From: Chloroflexota bacterium
GTDB lineage: Bacteria; Chloroflexota; Anaerolineae; Anaerolineales; VGOW01
Length of the DNA stretch: 64,000 nucleotides
Assembly (NCBI GenBank): GCA_016875735.1
Contig: VGOW01000001.1
Location: 145,992 to 209,991, forward strand
Direction of reading: 5' to 3'
This document shows, in pieces, positions 1 to 7,769 of this stretch. A program made the translations under genes and the position numbers. The stretch's first letter is position 1, and every line of letters begins with the position of its first letter. A model generated the notes under the pieces. It searched no databases. It had not been told where the DNA came from and saw only the letters and a list, made by a program, of their open reading frames with translations.

Positions 1-289
1 CATCGAAGCCATGCAAGCCACCGGCGCGAACTGGCTGCAAGTGGTGCGCTACGGAGTCGTGCCGCAAATCGTGCCGCCATTCACCGCCTTCACCATTTAT
101 CGCTGGGACATCAACGTGCGCTCGTCCACCATCGTCGGGCTGGTGGGCGGCGGCGGCATCGGCTTCTTTCTCGTGCAGTGGATCAACCTCAGCGACTTCC
201 GCGCGGTGAGCGCCTCCTTCATCGCCATTCTCGTGGTGGTGATGGCGATGGACTTTGTGAGCGCGCGCGTCCGAGAACGACTGCACTGA
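1..289 (+). CDS. PhnE-type ABC transporter permease, C-terminal part
   Basis: The reading frame enters from outside the window (frame from base 2), so only about 95 C-terminal residues are visible. It is an inner-membrane permease of the phosphonate/phosphate-ester importer family. The visible part has the end of the EAA loop (EAMQATGANWLQ), the PQIVPPF segment, WDINVR and the glycine-rich VGGGGIG motif that precedes the last membrane spans. The same motifs recur in the next gene, whose ATG lies 2 bases after this stop, so the two permeases are probably paralogous partners in one transporter operon. The substrate cannot be read from the sequence; phosphonate, phosphite or a similar oxyanion is inferred from family membership. 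Confidence 0.85.
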   Translation, partial: IEAMQATGANWLQVVRYGVVPQIVPPFTAFTIYRWDINVRSSTIVGLVGGGGIGFFLVQWINLSDFRAVSASFIAILVVVMAMDFVSARVRERLH

Positions 290-291
290 TC

Positions 292-1449
292 ATGAACACG
301 ACCCGCCGCCCCGCTCTGCCCAGTTCGCTCCGAACCACGCTCATCGCGCTCGGTGTGATCGCCGCTTACGTCATCGCCTGGCGCGGCTCGCAAGTAGACT
401 TCCCCAGACTCTTCCGCGCGCTGGCGACGAATGAGAAAGGCCGCGAACTGCTCGGCGATTTCATGACTCCCGACATCGTCGCGCGGGACATCGCCCCCGT
501 GACTCTGCAACTGCCTCTGCCCGTGCCGTGCGGCTCCGCGCCCGAAGGCGAGGTAGCCGCCAGCGGCCCGCGGCTGGCGCCCAGCGTGGCCTGCGCCGAA
601 CTGCGCGAGAAGTTCACCGTCGAGGGATTCGATCTCGCGCCGAACACCGAACTGCAACTGCGCTGGCGGCTCCCCAGCGATCAATACTTCCCCGGCCCGT
701 TCATTGCCACCGACGCCGACGGCCACTTCTCCGCCGAGTTCGAAGCCCGCCCCATCGTCGCCACCAAAGACGGCGTGCCCAGCAAAATCGAAGTTGAACT
801 GCTCGTGCCGGTGGGCAATCCCAAACCCAGCCCCGCCGTTTACGAAGTGTTGGATGCCATCGTCATCACTATCTTTATGGCGCTCATGGCCACCACCGCC
901 GCCGTCATCATCGCCGCGCCGCTCAGTTTCCTCGCCGCCAGCAACATCACCAAACACGGCCCGATGGGCGCGGCCATGTATTACCTCACCCGAACATTCT
1001 TCAGCGTGTTCCGTTCTTACGAGCCGATCATTCTGGCCATGCTCTTCGCCTTTTGGGTTGGCTTCGGCGCGTTCGCCGGAGTGATCGCTCTGGCCATCAT
1101 CACCATCGCTTCGCTGGGCAAACTGTATTCCGAGGCAGTGGAGCATATCGATCCCGGCCCGATGGAGGCGCTCACCGCCACAGGCGCAAACCGCATCCAA
1201 GTGATCCTCTACGGAGTCATCCCGCAAATCGTCCCCGACTTCCTGTCGTTCACCATTTATCATTGGGACATCAACGTGCGTATCTCCACCATCATCGGCT
1301 ACGTGGGCGGCGGCGGCATCGGCTACTACCTGGCGCAGATGATCAACACCTCGCAGAACAACAAAGCCGGAACCGCCATTTGGGCTATCGTCATCGTCGT
1401 CTGGGCGATGGACTTCCTCAGCGCGGAGATCCGCAAACGCCTCACCTAA
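292..1449 (+). CDS. phnE: PhnE-type ABC permease with extracytoplasmic insert
   Basis: A 385-residue permease of the PhnE family. ATG at 292 is chosen because it follows the upstream stop by 2 bases; a longer frame would run back into the previous gene. One membrane span lies at about residues 13-30. The conserved permease core starts near residue 185 and includes the EAA loop (EALTATGANRIQ, about 292-303), WDINVR and VGGGGIG. Between them lie about 150 residues, including Cys80 and Cys101 and a beta-rich stretch around 107-175. In ordinary PhnE this link is much shorter, so it looks like an added extracytoplasmic domain, perhaps Ig-like. It probably pairs with the upstream PhnE. The ATPase and binding protein would lie outside the window. 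Confidence 0.85.
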   Translation: MNTTRRPALPSSLRTTLIALGVIAAYVIAWRGSQVDFPRLFRALATNEKGRELLGDFMTPDIVARDIAPVTLQLPLPVPCGSAPEGEVAASGPRLAPSVACAELREKFTVEGFDLAPNTELQLRWRLPSDQYFPGPFIATDADGHFSAEFEARPIVATKDGVPSKIEVELLVPVGNPKPSPAVYEVLDAIVITIFMALMATTAAVIIAAPLSFLAASNITKHGPMGAAMYYLTRTFFSVFRSYEPIILAMLFAFWVGFGAFAGVIALAIITIASLGKLYSEAVEHIDPGPMEALTATGANRIQVILYGVIPQIVPDFLSFTIYHWDINVRISTIIGYVGGGGIGYYLAQMINTSQNNKAGTAIWAIVIVVWAMDFLSAEIRKRLT

Positions 1450-1451
1450 TT

Positions 1452-1507
1452 CTCTGCTTCTCCGATTCTCCATTCGTTTGAAATTGGAGAGTTGGAGAAT
1501 TGGAGAT
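1452..1507. repeat. Imperfect GGAGA/TCTCC dyad between phnE and the GT2 gene
   Basis: TCTCCGATTCTCCA on the left and TTGGAGAATTGGAGA on the right can pair imperfectly around a TTTGAAA centre. The right arm also supplies the GGAG ribosome-binding sequence (1494-1497) of the next gene. The word structure resembles the TTTGAGATTTGGA-type repeats elsewhere in the window. It could act as a weak attenuator, but no clear U-tract follows. Confidence 0.4.
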
Positions 1508-1508
1508 T

Positions 1509-2255
1509 ATGCTCTCCGCCATCATCCTCACCCTCAACGAAGAAAAGCATCTGCCCGATTGCCTCGCCAGTCTGCGCTGGACCGATGAGATCGTCGTCTT
1601 CGACTCGTTCAGCGCCGATAGCACCGAGCAGATCGCGCGAGAGTTCGGCGCGCGGTTCATCCAGCATCCTTTCGCCAACTACGCCGCACAGCGCAACGCC
1701 GCGCTCGACTGCGCCAACGCCGAGTGGGTGCTCTTCGTGGACGCCGACGAGCGCGTGACGGCGCCCCTTGCCAATGAGATCCGATCCGTGATCGAAAAAC
1801 CGGAGCCGGTCGGCTGGTGGATCCCGCGCCACAATTACATCTTCGGCAAACTCACATTGAACGCCGGTTGGTATCCCGATTATCAACTGCGCCTCCTCCG
1901 GCGCGGCCGCGTTCGCTTCGATCCGAGTCGGCACGTGCACGAGTTGGCCGTGCTCGACGGGGAAGAGGGCCGTTTGCGAAACCCGCTCATTCATCTGAAC
2001 TATGATACGGTTGCGGAGTTCATCGCCAAGCAATACGCATACACGCGCTACGACGCAAGCATTTTGCGCGCCGAAGGCAAACGCGCCAAGCCGCAAAACT
2101 TCATTCTGCAGCCGCTGAGGCAGTTCTACTGGCGATGGATCGCGTTGGGCGGCTGGCGCGATGGCTGGCACGGCTTGCGCCTCAGCGCCCTCATGGCCTA
2201 CTTTCAATTCGTGCTCTACCGAAACTTGAAGGAAATGGACGAAAACCAGAAATGA
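1509..2255 (+). CDS. Family 2 glycosyltransferase, WaaE/KdtX-like
   Basis: A 248-residue GT2 (GT-A fold) enzyme. ATG at 1509 is preferred over the in-frame TTG at 1500; GGAG lies 11 bases upstream. The N-terminus has the nucleotide-sugar fold (LSAIILTLNEE, residues 2-12), a conserved DSFSADST segment, and the metal-binding DxD as VDAD (Asp78/Asp80) followed by ERV. The size and the order of motifs match the WaaE/KdtX group of core-glycan glucosyltransferases. The protein is soluble or membrane-associated with no clear transmembrane span. Donor and acceptor are unknown. It lies 59 bases after the permease gene and may be co-transcribed or read separately. Confidence 0.85.
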   Translation: MLSAIILTLNEEKHLPDCLASLRWTDEIVVFDSFSADSTEQIAREFGARFIQHPFANYAAQRNAALDCANAEWVLFVDADERVTAPLANEIRSVIEKPEPVGWWIPRHNYIFGKLTLNAGWYPDYQLRLLRRGRVRFDPSRHVHELAVLDGEEGRLRNPLIHLNYDTVAEFIAKQYAYTRYDASILRAEGKRAKPQNFILQPLRQFYWRWIALGGWRDGWHGLRLSALMAYFQFVLYRNLKEMDENQK

Positions 2256-2271
2256 GGTAAAATCCCGAAGC

Positions 2272-2799
2272 ATGGGTGAAGGTTTTGTGACCGATCTGAC
2301 TCGGCCCGTGCTGGTGCTCAACGCCAACTACGAACCGCTCAATGTGTGCGACACCAAACGCGCTGTCGGCTTGCTCGTCACCGGCAAAGCGGAGTTGGTC
2401 GTCAACGGTCGCGGCCACATCCGCACGGCGCGCATCATCTATCCCGCGCCATCGGTCATCCGGCTCGAACACATGATCCGCCGCCCGCGCCCGCGCGTCA
2501 AACTGTCCAAGCGCGAAGTCTTCCGGCGAGACAATTTCACCTGCCAATACTGCGGGAGACAGACTCCGCATCTCACCATCGATCACGTGATCCCGCGCCA
2601 TCGGGGGGGCGGACACCGCTGGGACAATTTGGTGGCCGCCTGCCCGCCGTGCAACCGGCGCAAAGGCGGGCGCTCGGCGGCAGAGGCGCAAATGACCCTG
2701 CGGCGCAAGCCGGGCGAACCTCCGGCCACAGCCAACTATCTTTTCGGGCGTCACCTCAAAGAAAACTCTGAGTGGGAAAAATACATTCAGGGTTGGTAA
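2272..2799 (+). CDS. HNH endonuclease family protein
   Basis: A 175-residue protein with a complete HNH/zinc-ribbon nuclease core: Cys91-x2-Cys94, Asp104-His105, an RHRGGG stretch, WDNLV (Asn119), and Cys124-x2-Cys127-Asn128. The N-terminal half (VLVLNANYEPLNV, then KAELV) is typical of the stand-alone bacterial HNH group that is widespread in Chloroflexota, cyanobacteria and actinobacteria. Their cellular job is not established; DNA nicking or repair is inferred from the fold. It follows the glycosyltransferase by 16 bases and ends just before a strong terminator, so it is the last gene of the rightward block. Nothing nearby suggests restriction-modification or phage origin. Confidence 0.88.
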   Translation: MGEGFVTDLTRPVLVLNANYEPLNVCDTKRAVGLLVTGKAELVVNGRGHIRTARIIYPAPSVIRLEHMIRRPRPRVKLSKREVFRRDNFTCQYCGRQTPHLTIDHVIPRHRGGGHRWDNLVAACPPCNRRKGGRSAAEAQMTLRRKPGEPPATANYLFGRHLKENSEWEKYIQGW

Positions 2800-2801
2800 A
2801 C

Positions 2802-2840
2802 AAAAACGCGAGCCGCAACCATGCGGCTCGCGCCGTTTTT
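2802..2840. terminator. Bidirectional Rho-independent terminator
   Basis: An 11-bp perfect stem (2807-2817 with 2822-2832; left arm CGCGAGCCGCA) closes a 4-base loop. Five A residues precede it (2802-2806) and five T residues follow it (2836-2840), so it can stop transcription from both directions. It sits between the convergent ends of the HNH gene (+) and the hibernation-factor gene (-). Confidence 0.93.
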
Positions 2841-2862
2841 CAGGGGGAACGGTTCTCGCCGC

Positions 2863-3435
2863 TCAGGCCAGATCAGGTTCGATCAAGCCGAGGTTGCCGT
2901 CTTTGCGGGTATACAGCACGTTCATTTTCGCCGTGTCGGCGTTGAAGAAAATGAAGAAGTTGTCGTGCTGAAGAAGAGCCATCTGCTCGATGGCTTCGGC
3001 TTCGGTCATCGGCGTCACCGGGAAACTCTTGCGGCGAACGATTTGCGGGCCGGGCGCAGCCTCGATGTCGGCGGCCAGCTCCGGCTCGGGCTCCATCGCC
3101 GTTTTCATTTCGGCGGCGTCGGCGCGGGTGTGGCGGCGCTTGGCCTTATACCGTTCGATCTGTCGGTGCATTTTTTCCACCGCTTCGTCAATTCCGGTAT
3201 ACATATCGGCGGCGCGTTCTTCGGTGCGGAGAATAGCCCCGCGCAGGGGCACGGTGAGCTGCACCACTTGGCGATCGTCGGCGTCGCGGGCTTTCTTCTC
3301 GACCGACAAATCGACCCGCACTTCGTTGATCTCCGAAAGATAGTGATCGAGTTTGCTGACTTTCTTTTCGACGTAGTCCCGCACTTTGTCCCACACACCA
3401 ATACCATGTCCTTTGATTACCACTTTATTCGTCAT
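2863..3435 (-). CDS. hpf: Ribosome hibernation-promoting factor, long form
   Basis: A 190-residue long-form HPF. Residues 1-110 match the S30AE/YfiA domain that binds the decoding and tRNA sites of the 30S subunit (VVIKGHGIGV, then VRDYVEKKVSKLDHYL). A charged linker leads to the C-terminal dimerisation domain (FPVTPMTEAEAIEQM, HDNFFIFFNADT, LIEPDL), which in long-form proteins joins two 70S ribosomes into a 100S dimer in stationary phase. ATG at 3435 has a GGAGG ribosome site. The start overlaps the comF stop by 4 bases (ATGA), so the two are translationally coupled. It ends at the bidirectional terminator. Confidence 0.95.
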   Translation of the reverse strand: MTNKVVIKGHGIGVWDKVRDYVEKKVSKLDHYLSEINEVRVDLSVEKKARDADDRQVVQLTVPLRGAILRTEERAADMYTGIDEAVEKMHRQIERYKAKRRHTRADAAEMKTAMEPEPELAADIEAAPGPQIVRRKSFPVTPMTEAEAIEQMALLQHDNFFIFFNADTAKMNVLYTRKDGNLGLIEPDLA

Positions 3436-4211
3436 GATGAGCCTCCATCGAAATTGAGAGTATCGGCGCTATCGTAACGCGCCCGCGCCAGAGTGTAGGC
3501 CCACACTTCTTTTGCCCCATTCTGAAGCAGGGCCTCGGCGCAGGCGGCCAAGGTAGCGCCGGTTGTACATACGTCGTCGATGAGGATGGTCGTGAGGCCG
3601 CGCGCGAGAGTCGGATCGGCGGCAAATGCTCCGGCAACGTTCTGCTGTCTCTGCGCCGCCGTAAGCCCCACTTGCGATTGCGTGACCTTCACGCGGCGCA
3701 GGCCATCGGCCATCACGGGCGCGCGTCGGTGCGCGCCGAGCTGCCGCGCCAACACTTCGGCCTGATTGAATCCGCGCTCGCGCAGCCTCTGCGCCGAGAG
3801 CGGCACCGGCATGAGCACGGCGTTGGCGGGCATCGATTCGGGCCAATGCTCCGACATCAGCCCGGCCAATGCTTCAGCCACCGGCGCGTTGTTGCGATAC
3901 TTGAGCGTATGGATGGCGCGGCGCAACGGCCCCTCGTGAAAGGCCAACGAACGCAGACCGCTGCCGCCAAACAAAACACGCCGACACTGACCGCATGGGT
4001 CAGTGATCGGCGCATTGCGTGGATAACCACAGCGGTCGCACACGTTGTGAGAGAGGTATTCGATTTGAGCGCGGCAGAGCGAACACAAACGCTCGCCCAC
4101 TCGCTGGCACCCCGAACATCGGGGCGGAAAAACCACGTCGAGCGACGACCACCAAACTCGCTCGATGAAAATACGAAACCGATCAGCGCCTCCGGCTCTT
4201 GTCGCCCGCAC
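3432..4211 (-). CDS. comF: ComF family phosphoribosyltransferase-like protein
   Basis: A 259-residue ComF-type protein. An N-terminal double zinc finger (Cys32/35/43/46 and Cys58/61/73/76) is followed by a type-I phosphoribosyltransferase fold with the PRPP-binding stretch ILIDDVCTTGAT near residue 215. ComF proteins support DNA uptake and single-strand processing during natural transformation, or act in recombination. The adjacent pilus genes make an uptake role plausible but unproven. The start is a GTG at 4211; no ATG lies upstream of the zinc finger, so the exact N-terminus is uncertain. It overlaps hpf by 4 bases and lies 39 bases after tadC. Confidence 0.9.
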   Translation of the reverse strand: MRATRAGGADRFRIFIERVWWSSLDVVFPPRCSGCQRVGERLCSLCRAQIEYLSHNVCDRCGYPRNAPITDPCGQCRRVLFGGSGLRSLAFHEGPLRRAIHTLKYRNNAPVAEALAGLMSEHWPESMPANAVLMPVPLSAQRLRERGFNQAEVLARQLGAHRRAPVMADGLRRVKVTQSQVGLTAAQRQQNVAGAFAADPTLARGLTTILIDDVCTTGATLAACAEALLQNGAKEVWAYTLARARYDSADTLNFDGGSS

Positions 4212-4250
4212 AGCCAGAAACCACCTCCCTCGTGACGCCGCCGAGATCGA

Positions 4251-5198
4251 CTAACCGCCGAAGATTCCGGCCAGCGCCGAGTTCCGCAGCAACAGCCCGG
4301 CCGGGCCGAGCAGCACAATCCAGATCGTGGGAAAGATAAAGAGCGCCATCGGGAACAGCATTTTAATCGGCGCTTGATGCGCTTTGTATTCGGCCCGCTG
4401 GCGGCGGCGCACCCGCATCTGATCGGATTGAATGCGCAGTATCTTGCCCATGCTCACGCCCAACTGCTCGGCCTGCAGAACGGCGGCAATGAAACTGGTT
4501 AGGTCGGAAACCTCAAATCGCGCCGACATATCACGCAACGCCTCGCGGCGGGTTTTTCCCAGCCGGATCTCTTGAAGCACACGGCCAAAACCCATCGAGA
4601 GTTCGTTGGCCCACTTCTCGTTCACTTTGCCCATCGCCGCATCGAAGCCCAACCCGGCCTCCACGCAAATGGTGAGCAGATCCAAACAATCAGGCAAGGC
4701 CTTCACCGCTTCATCTTGCCGGCGGCTGGCCTTGCTCGACAGCCACAGTTGCGGGAAGTAGTAACCGAGAGCGGTGAACAACAATGTCAACCCAATGTTG
4801 CGCGGCCAATTCTTCTCCGGCGCAACCATGAAGACGACGAACAGCAATCCGCCGATGCCGACGGCGGCCACGATGCGGATCATCATGAATTCGCGCGGGC
4901 CAAGGTTGCCCGGGTTGCCCGCCAGATCGAGTTGGTGTTGCGTGGCCTCTAACGCCGCTTCGGGAGTGAACCGGGTGGCCCACTGCCCCATCTGCCGGAT
5001 GATTGGCAGGAAGACTCGCTCGGTGATCGGTTGAGACATTTCGATCTCTTCGAGCGTCACCGGTTTCTCGCGAGAGCCGAACTCGGCCAACCGCGATTGC
5101 AGAGGGTCGGCGGCCTCGGGGGAACGGAAGCCGACAAAGACGAGGATACCGGCGATCACCACCACCACCACTACGCCGATGCCGATTAGAATTTCCAT
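4251..5198 (-). CDS. tadC: Tad pilus assembly inner-membrane protein TadC
   Basis: A 315-residue platform protein of the type II secretion F (T2SSF) family. It has an N-terminal membrane span (residues 3-23), a cytoplasmic stretch, two central spans, then the T2SSF domain (LPDCLDLLTICVEAGLGFDA, LGVSMGKILRIQ) and C-terminal spans. TadC works with TadB as the inner-membrane base on which the Flp pilus is polymerised by the CpaF ATPase. The start ATG has a strong GGAGGA site. It is 27 bases downstream of tadB, and the gene order tadC-tadB-cpaF-cpaE matches conventional Tad operons. Confidence 0.93.
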   Translation of the reverse strand: MEILIGIGVVVVVVIAGILVFVGFRSPEAADPLQSRLAEFGSREKPVTLEEIEMSQPITERVFLPIIRQMGQWATRFTPEAALEATQHQLDLAGNPGNLGPREFMMIRIVAAVGIGGLLFVVFMVAPEKNWPRNIGLTLLFTALGYYFPQLWLSSKASRRQDEAVKALPDCLDLLTICVEAGLGFDAAMGKVNEKWANELSMGFGRVLQEIRLGKTRREALRDMSARFEVSDLTSFIAAVLQAEQLGVSMGKILRIQSDQMRVRRRQRAEYKAHQAPIKMLFPMALFIFPTIWIVLLGPAGLLLRNSALAGIFGG

Positions 5199-5225
5199 AG
5201 GAAGTCCTCCACGCCAGCGAAACGA

Positions 5226-6260
5226 TCAGACTTCGATGCTGACGATCTTGCGGATGATTGCGCCGCCGAGCAGGATCATGATCAACGAAATGATCAACAG
5301 GCCCCAGCCGCACGGCTGATTCTTGGCGATAAAGAACTCGCCGATATATGGCCGATTGACGAGGGAGAGGATGCCCATTAGCGCAACGGGCATGAGGGTG
5401 ATGGCCCAGCCCGTGGCAATACCTTGCGAGGTGAGCACCGCAATTTCACCTTTGATGCGGATGCGCTCGCGGATAGTGTGCGAAATCACGTCGAGAATTT
5501 CGGCCAAGTTGCCGCCCACCTCGCGCTGAATGTTGATGGCCGTGATCACCAAATCGAGGTCTTCGCTGGAAATGCGATCCAGCAAATGGTCGAGGGCGGT
5601 TTCCATCGGGAGGCCGAGTTGTATTTCTTGAACCACGCGCCGAAATTCGACGGACATGGGCGGCGGCAGTTCTCTGGCGACGGCCTCCATAGCCTGCAGC
5701 ACACTGTAGCCGGAGCGGAGGGCGTTGACCAGCAGATTCAGGGTATCGCCCAGCTGGCCGTCGAAGGCTTTGATCCGCTGGCTCTTCCGATGGTTAACGT
5801 AGAACATCGGCGCGTACAGTCCGATCCCGCCGCCGGCCAGCGCATAGGCAATGTCCGCAGGGCCGCGATTAATCAAACACGATAGAATTGCCCCCCCCCG
5901 CGAAGTGCAGTCAGAGATGACAGAGAGCAAAACGCCGATGACGACGCCCCCGAGACAACCCATCAACAGCAGTACAGAATACTCGCCGACGTTTATTTTC
6001 AGATCAGCCGAGTTGAGGGTGCTCTGCACTTTGCCAAAGAAACTTCGGTTTCGCAGGGCTTCGTTGAGGCGCTCTCCGAGAGGGCTTTGGCGAGGTTTGG
6101 CTACAGTGGGAACAGGGGCGGCAACCTTCACGGTGGCGTCGGTGTATCGGCCAAGCCGTTCTTGCACCACCGAGGGTTGGTTGCGAGAGGCGATGATGCC
6201 GAATGCCACCAGCCCCAGAGCCAGAACCCCGCCCACGATTGCGATGATGATAGGCAGCAT
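5226..6260 (-). CDS. tadB: Tad pilus assembly inner-membrane protein TadB
   Basis: A 344-residue T2SSF-family platform protein. ATG at 6260 has AGGAG 7 bases upstream and is preferred over the in-frame TTG at 6284. The start is a membrane span (LPIIIAIVGGVLALGLV). Two spans surround a cysteine-containing loop near residues 125-155, then comes the T2SSF core (LGDTLNLLVNALRSGYSVLQ, IQREVGGNLAEILDVI), then two C-terminal spans. With TadC it forms the membrane platform of the Flp pilus machine. The protein is complete and of normal length. Confidence 0.93.
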   Translation of the reverse strand: MLPIIIAIVGGVLALGLVAFGIIASRNQPSVVQERLGRYTDATVKVAAPVPTVAKPRQSPLGERLNEALRNRSFFGKVQSTLNSADLKINVGEYSVLLLMGCLGGVVIGVLLSVISDCTSRGGAILSCLINRGPADIAYALAGGGIGLYAPMFYVNHRKSQRIKAFDGQLGDTLNLLVNALRSGYSVLQAMEAVARELPPPMSVEFRRVVQEIQLGLPMETALDHLLDRISSEDLDLVITAINIQREVGGNLAEILDVISHTIRERIRIKGEIAVLTSQGIATGWAITLMPVALMGILSLVNRPYIGEFFIAKNQPCGWGLLIISLIMILLGGAIIRKIVSIEV

Positions 6261-6322
6261 CTCTATCTCCTGTGGCTCCCGCAAGGCGGGAAATCTGGCC
6301 CTATTGTACGCCTAAATCGGGG

Positions 6323-7744
6323 CTAATAGCGTATTCGCTCGCCAATGCCAAAAATGGACGGCGGCAGTTGCAACCCGGCGGCCTCGATGCGATCCATGAA
6401 TTTGGGGCGGAGTCCCGTGGGGCGCATCCGACCCACAACGCGGCCATTTTCCACGCCGGTCTGCTCGAACACAAACAAATCGGTCATGGTAATGACATCA
6501 CCTTCCATACCTTGCACTTCGGAAATTTGTGTGATCTTGCGCGAGCCATCGCGCAGGCGCTCGAGGTGGCAAATGACATTGATGGCCGATGCAATCTGCT
6601 CACGAATGGCGCGCACCGGCAGATCCATGCCAGCCATGAGGGTCATCGTTTCCAAACGGGAGAGGGTATCGCGCGGGCCGTTGGAGTGGGCGGTGGTCAT
6701 CGAGCCATCGTGGCCGGTGTTCATGGCTTGCAGCATGTCCAGCGCGGCCTTATCACGAATCTCCCCGACCACGATCCGGTCGGGCCTCATCCGCAGCGCA
6801 TTGACCACAAGATTCTGGATCGTCACTTCACCTTTGCCTTCGATGTTTGCCGGGCGAGACTCCAATGTGACAACGTGCTCCTGCCGCAATTGCAGTTCGG
6901 CGGCGTTCTCGATGGTGAGGATGCGCTCATCGGCGGGGATGAAGCCGGAAAGAATGTTGAGGAACGTGGTCTTGCCGGAGCCAGTGCCGCCGGAGATGAC
7001 GATGTTGAGGCGGGCAATGACGCAGGCCTTCATGAATTCCATCGCTTCGGGCGTGACTGCGCCGAGGGCGATGTATTGCTCCACCGTGATCGGTTTTTTG
7101 GCGAACTTACGGATGGTCAGAGTCGGCCCCACCAACGAGATGGGCGGGATGACGGCATTGACGCGGGAGCCGTCGGGGAGGCGGGCATCCACATAAGGGC
7201 TGGATTCGTCGATGCGGCGGCCCAACGGAGCGACAATGCGGTCAATGATGCGCATCAAGTGCTCATCGCTTTCAAAGGTGACGGGGACGCGTTGCAGCTT
7301 GCCCTGGCGCTCGATGTAGATATTCTTCGCGCCGTTGACCATGATTTCGGTGATGGTCTCATCCTGCAACAAAGACTCGAGGGGGCCGAAGCCCAGAATT
7401 TCGGCGACGATTTGATCGAAGAGCCGCTTCTTCTCGGCGCGCGAGAGGACGAGGTTCTCCTCGTTGAGAATGGTTTCGTAAAGGTCTTCGATGGTTTTGC
7501 GCACTTCGGCGGTGCGGGTGACATCCATCGACGGATCCAACTGCTGCAAAAGCTTGTTCTGCACTCGCGTCTTGAGATCGAAGTAGGTGTCTTTAGCTTG
7601 CGTTTGGCCGGAGGGCGCTTCGGTGCGGCGCATGCGCAGTTCGGCAAGTTTGGAGCCTTGATCGCCGCCGGGGGGCGCGGGTTGGCCGGAGGGCGCCGCC
7701 GATGTGGGCTGCGGCGTCGTTTGTATGCGTTTGAGGAGAGACAC
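6323..7744 (-). CDS. cpaF: Flp pilus assembly ATPase CpaF/TadA
   Basis: A 473-residue type II/IV secretion ATPase. After a Pro/Gln-rich N-terminal tail comes an N-terminal regulatory domain (LFDQIVAEILGFGPLESLL). The RecA-like core follows, with Walker A GGTGSGKTT near residue 250, an Asp box around RILTIENAAELQL, Walker B DRIVVGEIRD, and a His box TGHDGSMTTAHSN. It hydrolyses ATP as a hexamer to drive pilin polymerisation through TadB/TadC. Translation appears to start at GTG 7744 with an AGGCGG site. It lies 62 bases upstream of tadB and 25 bases downstream of cpaE. Confidence 0.95.
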   Translation of the reverse strand: MSLLKRIQTTPQPTSAAPSGQPAPPGGDQGSKLAELRMRRTEAPSGQTQAKDTYFDLKTRVQNKLLQQLDPSMDVTRTAEVRKTIEDLYETILNEENLVLSRAEKKRLFDQIVAEILGFGPLESLLQDETITEIMVNGAKNIYIERQGKLQRVPVTFESDEHLMRIIDRIVAPLGRRIDESSPYVDARLPDGSRVNAVIPPISLVGPTLTIRKFAKKPITVEQYIALGAVTPEAMEFMKACVIARLNIVISGGTGSGKTTFLNILSGFIPADERILTIENAAELQLRQEHVVTLESRPANIEGKGEVTIQNLVVNALRMRPDRIVVGEIRDKAALDMLQAMNTGHDGSMTTAHSNGPRDTLSRLETMTLMAGMDLPVRAIREQIASAINVICHLERLRDGSRKITQISEVQGMEGDVITMTDLFVFEQTGVENGRVVGRMRPTGLRPKFMDRIEAAGLQLPPSIFGIGERIRY

Positions 7745-7769
7745 TGCTAACCGCCTTTCACTGATCTAT

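Noticed and set aside
97..1473. A 458-codon open frame on the minus strand opposite the two permease genes
   Set aside because: It has no domain motifs and is the high-GC mirror of real permease frames; composition is Gly/Asp/Arg-rich as in antisense shadows.
2272..2799. HNH gene considered as part of a homing or defence system
   Set aside because: It is a stand-alone bacterial HNH type; no intron, intein, methylase or helicase lies nearby.
2863..4211. hpf-comF considered as a toxin-antitoxin pair because of the 4-base overlap
   Set aside because: Both proteins are clearly recognised housekeeping families.
6272..7750. A 492-codon plus-strand frame opposite cpaF
   Set aside because: Antisense shadow of a highly conserved ATPase gene; low-complexity His/Gly/Asp protein with no family match that I recognise.
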